Of a DNA stretch of 52,500 bases, positions 11,881 to 21,344 are shown piece by piece. Source of the stretch: Mesostigma viride (lineage: Eukaryota; Streptophyta; Mesostigmatophyceae; Mesostigmatales; Mesostigmataceae); NCBI GenBank assembly GCA_009746045.1, contig RPFO01001049.1, positions 1-52,500 on the forward strand. The letters run 5' to 3'. Position numbers and translations under genes: made by a program. Position 1 is the stretch's first letter; each line of letters opens with the position of its first letter. The notes below the pieces were generated by a model that worked only from the letters and a program-made list of their open reading frames with translations, had not been told where the DNA came from and did no database searches.

Positions 11881-12516
11881 CTGGTTATCGGAGGTTAGGT
11901 TAGGGGAGTTTAGAATGGCGGCCCGGAGCCGTGCGTAACCTAGGCAAGGCATCGAGCTGAACGGGTTCAGCCAGCCCAGCAAAGGGGTGCTGATCGAGCC
12001 CGGGGTCGTCATAGCCGCCAGCGTCGCAGCCAGGGGCGCCATCCTAAACCGCCTAGCCCATCGTTGGGTGTTCAAGGACGCTAGACGTCCATGAGCGAGG
12101 TAAGAAGTTAGAGATTCTAGGATTTCCTTCTTGCCCTTCCCGTCTTACCCACGCGCGTAGAAACGGGGTTTCTGTTTTCTGTCGTGCTCTTTATTCATGT
12201 TTGTGCTTGTTGGTGAATGGGTCGCCCCGGAGGCAGACCTTCGTGAGCTGTGGGCGGACCCCCGGAGGGCAACGCTGCTTACAGCTCGAGGGTAGTCACC
12301 GGCTGGCCGTTGCCTTACTGTGTTGCCGGTGGCTGTACCTCAACGTTTTTCGTACTGTCTGTGAACGTCCTGTTTCTGCCTTGTGTTTCTCTCTCGCTGT
12401 GAGCACGTCACCTGCACGTAGAGGTAACCTGGGTGGGCTTTCCTCCCTTTCTTTCCCCTTCCTGCATTGCATGCTGTAATACCGTGTGATATTGCTTTAT
12501 ACCTAATCGGTAGTTC
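11881..12516 (+). promoter_or_regulatory. Leader of element B with candidate splice donor
   Basis: ATGAGCGAG at 12091-12099 is followed by GTAAGA (donor GT at 12100-12101). Unspliced, this ATG opens only a six-codon frame. Spliced to the acceptor CACAG ending at 21344, it continues in phase 0 into the large 3' ORF, which otherwise lacks an ATG near its beginning. The donor position is conserved with element A. No other gene is visible here. Confidence 0.5.
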
Positions 12517-12870
12517 ATGGGAACCTCTCGCAGCAGACGTAATAATGAAGGAGGATATAGACGTATTACTCAAGGAGGTAGATCCCAATACCTATACTAT
12601 GCAGTAGCACACGACGGGGCCACAGGCCAACCAGGAATTTTCTATAGTTGGGCTGCGTGTAGTAATCATATTAAGGATAAAGTCTTACACCCAGCGTCGT
12701 TAGCTAGATGGCAGGGATTTAATACATTAGCGGAGGCAGATCAGTTTATTAAGGATAATATGCCCCTCCCAGAAGGGCTGCACCAGCATAGGCGTGTCAC
12801 CCAGATCCCAGCACAGGATGTGTTGCGTGCACTGGAGCAGCTTCACCTGGGCCCATCCTCTAGGGCATAA
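12517..12870 (+). CDS. Viroplasmin-like / RNase H1 N-terminal domain protein
   Basis: A 117-residue protein starting at ATG 12517. Residues ~25-85 read YLYYAVAHDG, GIFYSWAACSNHIKD, WQGFNTLAEADQFI, which fits the Cauli_VI (RNase H1 N-terminal hybrid-binding) fold: a YAVA strand, G-I-F-Y-S-W turn, a cysteine helix, then a G-F loop and an A-x-x-F-I helix. The usual RNase H catalytic part is absent, so it should bind rather than cut nucleic acid. It lies between the 5' LTR and gag, and a decayed copy holds the same place in element A. The N-terminus is basic (RSRRNN). The domain call rests on pattern recognition; the role in retrotransposition is inferred. Confidence 0.75.
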   Translation: MGTSRSRRNNEGGYRRITQGGRSQYLYYAVAHDGATGQPGIFYSWAACSNHIKDKVLHPASLARWQGFNTLAEADQFIKDNMPLPEGLHQHRRVTQIPAQDVLRALEQLHLGPSSRA

Positions 12871-13054
12871 GCCCCACTATCACTACTAGATACCAGTATA
12901 TAGTGATACTAACTACTAGCTTAGCTACAATAGTTAGCAGATAATATATAATTACTATTAGAAGTAGTTGTGGCTTCCTCTTCTCTCTCTTGCTTGCCTG
13001 TGTTGGGGAGGTATTGTGTAAGGTACTGGTGCTGGTACGGTACTCGGGCCCAAA

Positions 13055-15300
13055 ATGCCTAAGAAGCGAGGTGGTGGTAATGCACAGCCCCCGAAGGGCC
13101 GTAGAGAGACACAGTCCCCGGAGGACAATAGCAGGGAAGAACAGGAAATAGCTAGCACGTCTAGTCGGAGTTCCAGTGGGTCCCGGAGATCCGAGGCAGC
13201 CGCTAGGGTTACCGCACAACGGCAGACGACTCTTGAGACGCAGCTAGAACAAGCTGCCCTAGGGTTTGGTCAGCAACAGTGCAGTCGCCGCAGCGACAGC
13301 ATCATCAGCCTCAGCAGTCGCCGCAGCGACAGCATCAGTCTCAGCAGTCGCCGCAGCGACAGCATCAGTCTCAGCAGTCGCCGCAGCGACAGCAGCAGTC
13401 GCAGCAGCAGCAGCAGCAGTCGGAGCAACAGCGACAGCCCCAGCAGCAATCGCGGCCACGACCGACTGAGCATCTGGGCGAATGGAACAGGGTACCTCCC
13501 ACGCAGCGACCACCATCCGTGGAAGTTGTGCCGGAGGAAGATGAAGATATAGAGGTCGCTTATAGCCCGGTAGCTAGCTCGCCGTTCGCTCCGCCGCCTG
13601 AGTTCGTGCAGCCCTCTCAATTGGGGGCATACGCGCGTGGCCGCCCGAGCCTGACTCACCCTTGGGCAGGGCGTGGCCGCGGCGGGCCGGGGCCGGGCCC
13701 TGGAAGGGATCCCCGTCGGGTCTCCTTTGGAGCGCACGAGAGCTGGTCCAGATCCCCACCGCAGACGTCAGGGTCGGCCCACGTGCAGTACGATCCCGAG
13801 GAGGAGGACTATGCTCCCCCGGGCCCCTTTCCTTACGTATCCACCTCCCTCCCAGCAAGGAGCGCGCCCACCAACGCTAACTTCAGCCGGCTGCCCCTGG
13901 ATGACCCCGGTTATGAGCATCCCACGTCCGTTCGCGTTCGGCGTGAGTCGGCCCCCTTTGCGTCACAGCGGATGTCCGCTGACTACGCGCCCCGCCGAGT
14001 ATCCGGCGACTTCGATCCCGAGCGTGCGGAGGACACCTTCGTGTCCCAACGTGGGCATGACCAAACTGCAGGAAGGGGTTCGCACCAGGAGATGCGGACG
14101 CGGTGTCACCATCCCCTCACCTTTTCTAGCCCCGCGTACTGCAGCAAGGGTGGCCCCCTGCGACCTGACCCTGTCAAGGCGCCGCCTATGCCAGATTTTA
14201 AGGCGGTGCCCAAGCTCCATGCGGGCATGACTCCCCGTGAGATTGACGAGTGGGCTCGTATGTGGCAACAGTTGTACACTGTATGGTGTGAACACCATGA
14301 GTGGCAGCTGGCCACCAAGGTTCTGATCCCCTACGTGGTGGTGAAGTGTATGGACCCATCAGTGGTCGGGATGCTTAACGTTGAGAGTGTGGCGGCCCAG
14401 TCATACCCGCAGACGGTCGAGGAACTGCACGAGCGCATCCGGCGCAAGCTCATCCCTCCCGGCTATCGACTGACCGAGCGGTTTGAGTTCGGCCGCCTAC
14501 GTCAGGGCAACACTGACTTGGCGGAGTTCCTCACCACTTTTGATTCCTTTGCGGCGCGGTTGACCGGGGACCTGACGTGGACCGAGTACAAGATTCGGTT
14601 TTTGGAGGCCATCCATCCTGACCTCCTCGCTGAGGTTAAGAAGCACTATGCCGAGGTTCCCTGGGACAAGCTTGACATCCACGCTGTCCAGCAGTACCTT
14701 CTACAGGTGGCCGACGTCGTCAAGCAGCCGCGCTACACCAGCACCCGCCGGTTCGCCTCATCCACGATGACACGCCGTGTCCACTTCACTGAGGTGGAAC
14801 CCGACCCGTCGGAGGGGGAGGAGTCCAATGACGACGAGCAGCCGGCTGCCCAACTGCACGCCATCGATGCGTCCAAAGCCCGCTGTTTCATGTGTCACGA
14901 GGTCGGGCACCTCAAGAAGGATTGCCCGCGCCTCAAGGCGCGCACCAGCACGGCGACGGAGGCCACCAAGGAGGCCCCCAAGTTTTCTGGTCCCGCCTTT
15001 GAGAGGCGCCCAGCGCCGGCAGCGCGGGATGCTCGCCCGCGCAACGCAGGCGCGCGGGCTGCCAAGCTGCGCGACGCGCGCACGCAGCCCAACCAGTTCC
15101 AGACACCCCGCTTCCCAGCATCGTTCTCTCGGACAGTGCGCGAGCTCAATGAGATCCTGGCGCAGCAACAGGCGTCCGAGGCTGGAGGTGACGAGTATGA
15201 GGCGCTCAACCCCGGCGACGACGACGACTCGGATGAGGGGGAAGGGGGGACCGGAAGGTCGGACGAGGCGGCCTCCCGGCCCCGCGATCCTCGCGCGTAG
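13055..15300 (+). CDS. gag: gag polyprotein of element B (one frame change in the Q-rich repeat)
   Basis: Starts at ATG 13055 (MPKKRGGG). The reading changes frame around 13265-13290 within CAG/CAA-rich repeats and then runs open to TAG at 15298-15300. It includes a Q-rich SPQRQ-type repeat, a Gly/Pro/Arg-rich linker, the gag core from about 14170 (DEWARMWQQLYTVW to YLLQVADVV) and the zinc knuckle CFMCHEVGHLKKDC at 14884-14925. The tail is acidic (GDDDDSDEGEG). The pol frame lies at -1 relative to gag and is open upstream of the gag stop, so pol is probably made by -1 frameshifting; a G-run at 15244-15249 is a possible slip site. Confidence 0.85.
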
Positions 15301-18300
15301 TGCCCCTTCCCACAGGGGTAGAAGTAGGAGTAGACTTAGTCAACCAGGTAGAACAGCCGCCTGCACCGGATGTGGGCGCGGCCACCCCTGAGGCCGATGT
15401 AGCGTTAGTCAATAATGTAGATAGGACGGGCGGGCAGGCCCCAGCGGTCTCCTTGCCCTCTTCAGATGCAGGCGTGTCGGCGACCGCGGTCGACCCCGTT
15501 TCAGCCAATAGTGTAGATAGGTCTAGCGGACAGGCCCCGGAGGCCTCGCCGCCCTATGCTTCACCAAGCACCAGAACACTTTTAATCTTCAGTGGTGGAC
15601 TGGCGCTCCCTACCACCACACTTGACCCGTTTCTGAAGGAGAAGACCATCCTGGATGTTAAGTTTATGGTGGATACGGGGGCGACCACATCCTTTATCCA
15701 TGAGGCCCTGGTGCGACGCGCTGGCTACACGATTCGACCACACCCGACGCCCATCAACGTCCGGTATGCCGATGGTAACAAGCACCCGTCACCTGGCCTC
15801 GTGGACCTCAAGGCGGTTGTCCAGGGCATACCAGTGGAGGTAACAGCCACAGTGGCGCCGCTGGGCGCAGCTGACATCATCCTGGGCGTTGATTGGCAGG
15901 ACGCCCAGGACGTGACGATCAGTGTCAAGCGACGGGTGGTTTGGTTCCCTGATGGCTCCTTCTGGTGCCCACGGCACGAGTATCTGGCGCACGGCACCGA
16001 GGTGCACAACGTTCAGCACGACGCGGGGCCCGAGAAGCCACGACGCCATGCATCTCAGATGCTGATGAGCAGCAAGACGCTCGCGCGCAACCTGCAGAAG
16101 GGCAAGGAGTACTACATGTACCGCCTTGACTCTGTGCCCCTGCTTGAGGAGCTGCTGGAGATCGGCACCGACTTCACTGACGACGAGATCGCGCGCTACA
16201 ACGCCATCCTGGCCAAGCGGGAGAAGCTGTTCGACGAGTCTACACCGCAGTTTCCCCCGCCCCGTTCTGTGCTGCACCATATCCGCCTCAAGGAAGGCTT
16301 CGGGCCCACCACGTCCCCGATGTACCGGATGGGGCCAGTCGAGCTGATGGAGCTCAAGAAGATCCTGATGGCCCTCCTTGAGCGTGGTCTGATTGAGCCC
16401 AGTAACAGCCCTTTCTCCGCTGGGGTACTCCTAGTGCCCAAGCCTGGGGGCAAGTGGCGGCTCGTCACCGACTACAGGAAGCTCAACGCGATCACTGTCA
16501 AGTCCAAGTACCCGCTCCCGCGCATTGATGACATCTTCAATCGAGTGCAGAGCGCCACCTGCTTCACGGTGATCGACTGCGCCGATGGGTTTTGGCAGCT
16601 CCGCATCGCTGAAGAGGACTGTCACAAGACGGCCTTCAATACGCCATACGGACACTACCAGTTCCGTGTGGCGGCGATGGGGCTTTGCAACTCACCAGCC
16701 AGCTTCCAGATGCTCATGAACGACATCTTGCGGCCCGTCATGGGGACTGCACACCTGCCACAGGTATCCAGTGACCTGCGCGACCCTCGCAAGGGGGACA
16801 AGCCGCCCTGGTCCTGGAAACGCACTTGCGCTTTGGCCTATCTGGATGACATCCTGGTGTACTCCAAGACCTTCGAGGAGCACCTGGAGGACGTCGATAC
16901 GGTCCTGCGCATTATGGAGGACGAGCATCTCTCGGCCCGCAGGGCTAAGGTCCGTGCGGGGCGCAGCGTCCCGTTCCTGGGCCACACGCTTTCAGCGGCA
17001 GGCGTGGCCACGGACCCGGAGAAGATCGCCTCTGTCCAACAGTGGCCAGCTCCGACCGACGTGAAGGGCGTGCGTAGCTTTCTGGGGATTGCGTCATACT
17101 ATCGACGCTTCATCCCCCGGTTTGCCACGATCGCGTCGCCCATCAACGCTCTCCTCAAGAAGGGCGTATCCTTCGTCTGGTCGGCACAGTGCCAGCAGGC
17201 CTTTGAGGCCCTCAAGGCCAGTTTGACCGCGGCACCCGTGCTCGTGCTCCCAGACCCGTCCCTTCCTTTTGTGGTTGCGACGGATGCGAGCAAGGTGGCT
17301 ATCGGCGGGGTCCTCTTGCAGGACCAAGGCAAGGGCTTGCAACCGGTTGAGTACATCTCCCGCACAATGATCCCCGCCGAGCGGAACTATCCGGTCCACC
17401 AGCAAGAGCTGTTGGCTGTGGTCTACTGTTGCCACACATGGCGCCACCACCTGTTGGGCGCGCAGTTTGATGTTGCAGTCAGCGAGACAGAGGACCTCGA
17501 CCCCGCCCGTTTGATTATTCACACGGACCATAGGCCCCTGACCCACCTCTTGACGCAGCCAAATCTGACGCCCCGTCAGGCCAGGTGGATGGAGTACCTT
17601 TCCCAGTTTGCCCCTTTTAACACGTCCCCTGTAGAAACTCAGTCCTAAAAATAGGACTGAGTATACCATCTTTGAGATCATGTGGCGGTAAGGGTAGGGG
17701 GGTACCCCATATGTTTGATATGCATCATAGCACTCAATATCATGCTAATGCTTGGGCATGTGCTTAAAAAATCATATGTTGACCAAATCATGTAAAATTA
17801 TACATGACTCTCAACCCTTACTCGCGATTTTGGAATTTTCGGTGGAAGCACGAGTGTGTAAAATCCAATAAAATCCATATTCACTATTAAAAATCATAGG
17901 CATGTAGATATTAGAGTTCTTGAACTGTGGCAAAAAACTGGACTCAATTCGGCCACTGGCACTGCCTGAAACATGCAAAACACTGCCAGTCCTATAAATA
18001 GGACTGGGCCTTGGTAACAAATGCTAGCATGGGAGTGCGGTCGTACTACACACCACCGTGGCCACCAACCATGCCAATCAACTCATGTCCCTTCCAGCAT
18101 AATAGGACAACATGCTTGCATCATCATATTGCAGTTATATTATACCTTATAATGTGTTAGAGCCTATGCAAGCACGTAGGGAATGGGTTTGGATACCTAC
18201 CCACGAAAGGTTTTTTTTTGTGTGTTAACCACCAATGTATTGGGCAGGTTAAGCATATTTCAAGTGTCTCTAACAAGAATGGACATGGATAAAACTGTTT

Positions 18301-21265
18301 TGCCTTGCCATGGCATGGCCAACATACTTGCTGGCACATGATGACAGTGGTTTACCACCAAGATCTTTCACTCACCCATATAAATTGAAAGCACCCTTGA
18401 CGAGGCCCATGGCCACACAATTATGCAGTATGAACGTAGCAAAAGAACAACTAACATCTATGAAGGTGTTTAAACCCATACAGCGCCTAAAAACCTGCAC
18501 AACTACACCAGGGCAAGGCAAATGCCTGGCAACATCATCTAAAAAGGGGGTTTTGGAGAGGGGCAGGCAACGGTCAAGAAAGAGCATCAAGACTCGAAAC
18601 TGGCAACACCTCGCAAGCTTAAACTCATGTAAGAACATCAAGAAATGATGAGACAACGATATTCCGGCTTTACCTTGCATGGCTGGCGTTACCTTGGCCC
18701 AGGCGGTGCCCGCAAAAGTGGCACTTTGAGGCACACACACCATGACGTGACAGAGTGGTCGAAATCATCAAATCTATACTGCCACTAAGTCAATTCTATG
18801 ACAATGCATGATAAGAGGTAGAAAGATACCTATAAATCCTTCGAATTTCGCCGGAAAGCAGTTGTAGTAACCAATTCCGTCGGCCTGCCTGATCGCAGCT
18901 TTTTCCAGCAAGAACGGTGCCGACACCTAGTAAATAGCATCCCCGCGAGCTGAAAGTTGACTTGTAACATCTCTAGGATATATAAAATCTATTTCCTGAG
19001 TTTGGCCAGCTATATCGTCGGAAAACGTAAACTGCATGCATGGGCGCAAGCCGCCATGGCTAGGTCGTGCATTTCCGGAACTCGCGTTTCACGTGGAAAA
19101 GTACCCTTACCACCTGTTCTTTGACCGCACATTTAGCCGCTCATACCAAATCCAAAAAAATCGCAAAAATATGTCCAAGAAAGATCTTTTCACGTAGTAT
19201 TTGAATAAATTTTGAGGGAATTTTTTTGACAAACCTTCCGATCGGGGCAAATTTTCTACGAAACCCCAAATCTCAGTCCTAAATTTAGGACTGAGTTGAA
19301 CTCAGTCCTAAAAATAGGTGTGGCTACAGACGACGTGTTAAGATCCAGTATGTGAAGGGTGCGGACAACGTGGTGCCCGACGCCCTCTCCCGTCGTGCTG
19401 ACTACTGGTTCTATGAGGACATGGGGGTGCTCCATACCACCTGTGAGGAGGCGCCTGGCGCCCCGCTCTACGATGACCTCCCACGGTCGCCGCGGGCGCG
19501 CCACCTGTTTCACATGAGTCATACCACTCCGGATGCCTTGTCGCCCCCCGATGGCGACGACGACCAGCGCGTGGACGCGCGGTCCCCCGGGGAAGGGGAG
19601 GGGTCCCACACACGGGTTCCCCCTGGCGCTGTGGCTCAGGCTATTTTTCATCTGGAACCTCTTGGATCCCCGGTGGTCGTGTCTGAGTACCTACACTCGG
19701 CGCTGGACCAACCGGAGGAGGAGGACGAGGCCGATGCGTATACGGTCACTTCCCCCCTGGAGATGCTGATCAGCCGCTTCACGGTTACCGAGCCGGCCGC
19801 CTTGGAGGTGATCAAGTCACACCCCAAGATGATGGGCAGGCTCCCGTGCAAGTTCCAAGAGGGTCGCCTATACGTCATGGTGCGCCCGGACACGTGGCGC
19901 CTCTACATACCCGAGCTCTGTCGAGCAGCCTTGCTCCACGAGCTCCACGACTCCCTAGTCGGCGGTCACCAGGGCATTGGGCGGCTGCTACCAAGGGCAC
20001 GTCGTCACTTCTACTGGCCTGGCATGAAGGACTACATTGCGGCCTATATACGCGAATGCCCGTCGTGCCAGATAGCCAACAAGTCCCAGAACACGGGCAC
20101 TCAGGCTGTCCCAAAGACGCTACCTGATCCCCTGGGTCCCTGGGACTCGATCCAGATGGATTTCGTCGGCCCCTTTAAGAAGACCAAGAACGGCAACAGC
20201 AAGATCTTGGTGTTCGTGGACCGACTCACGCGCATGTGTCACCTGGCCCCCTGTCCAGCTGACCTCACGGCCGAGGGGTGTGCCAAACTGTACCTCAACC
20301 ACGTCTTCCGGTTCCACGGGCTCAGCCGCCAGTTCATCTCGGACCGGGACACGCTCTTCACCGCCCGGTTCTGGCAGGAGTTCTTCGACTGCCTGGGAAC
20401 CAAGGTGTCGCTAGGGACGGCTTATCACAGCTCGTCCTCCCATCTGGTGGAGCGACTCAACCGCACGGTACAGGAAACCATGCGCCATTACACCGACGAG
20501 GTGGGCAGCAACTGGGAGGAGTTGCTGTGCTTGGTGGAGTTCTCCTTGAACAACGCACCACAGGCAGCCCATGGCCTAACCCCGTTCTTTCTCAACACGG
20601 GAAGGCATCCGCTGACGCCGACCGACTTGCTGACGAGTCCGGCGCTGGCGGAACCGGAGGTGCTGCGCACTACTCTGGCGGGCGTGAGCAGCCTGCTGGA
20701 AAAGATGCGCCAAGCTCACAACAGTGCGGTTAAAGGGTACCGGGCCGCTGCCGAGCGCAACATGGCTCGCGTGGAAGGCAAGCGGGACTCTAGAGCACCG
20801 GACATCGAGGTCGGGGACTGGGTCCTGGTAGAGGGACCCCAGCTCGGTCGATTCTCCCAGAAGGTGGAAGGGGAGCTCAAAACGAAGCTCCGGCCCATGT
20901 ACCTGGGGCCCCACCAAGTGCTGGAGAAATGGGATGATGTCATGTTCAAGGTGGACGTGCCCATCTCATGGGGCACCGCGACAACCTTCCACCGCGACCA
21001 GCTCAAGCTGTACCACCAGAACTCGATCCAGGGTAGACTCAATCCCCCGGCTCCGGTGGAATACGACCCGGAGACAGGGGAACAGGAGGACGAGGTCGAG
21101 GAGATTGTCGCCCATCGCGATTTCGGGCGTGGTCGTCAACGCCAATATCGGATCCGGTGGAAGTTTACTAGATATGGGGCAGAGGCCTCTTGGCGGACGG
21201 AGAAGGAGCTCTCTGGCTGCAAGCGGTTGCTAGACGCGTACAAGAAGGCCCACAGGTTGCACTAG
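15300..21265 (+). CDS. pol: pol polyprotein of element B, interrupted by a TTAA-type DNA element
   Basis: Aspartic protease DTGATTS is at 15672. RT has LVPKPGGKWRLVTDYRKLN, FQMLMNDIL and YLDD at 16839-16850, with about 20 unusual residues (around PQVSSDLRDPRKGDKPPW) before the YLDD box. RNase H has TDASKVAIGG and HTDHRPL. Coding stops at the insertion (17621-19337) and resumes at 19342. Integrase follows: HELH...CPSC finger, MDFVGPF, SDRD, HLVERLN with 35 residues between the second D and E, then LGPHQV and a chromodomain-like tail (DEVEEIVAHRD, YRIRWKF, SWRTEKEL). Without the insert and one TTAA copy the two halves are in one frame (about 1414 residues). Confidence 0.9.
17621..19337. mobile_element. 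Non-autonomous TTAA-target DNA transposon (piggyBac- or Kolobok-like)
   Basis: 1717 bp, AT-rich compared with its surroundings, flanked by TTAA at 17617-17620 and 19338-19341. The ends form an inverted repeat: CACGTCCCCTGTAG on the left and, on the other strand, CACGTCGTCTGTAG on the right. Next to each end are palindromes built from AGTCCTA/TAGGACT (17638-17661; 19272-19295; 19301 on), with another at about 17987. No transposase is seen; short frames at 18310-18743 show no recognisable product. TTAA duplication is known for piggyBac and Kolobok; which superfamily this is cannot be decided here. Confidence 0.8.
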
Positions 21266-21344
21266 AGGTATGTACATACACATAGAGGTATGTACATACC
21301 ACAGGTACACCGTACACTAGTCGGTATGACACCGGTACTCACAG

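Noticed and set aside
18310-18743. Transposase in the TTAA element
   Set aside because: Short overlapping frames on both strands without DDE motifs; the element appears non-autonomous.
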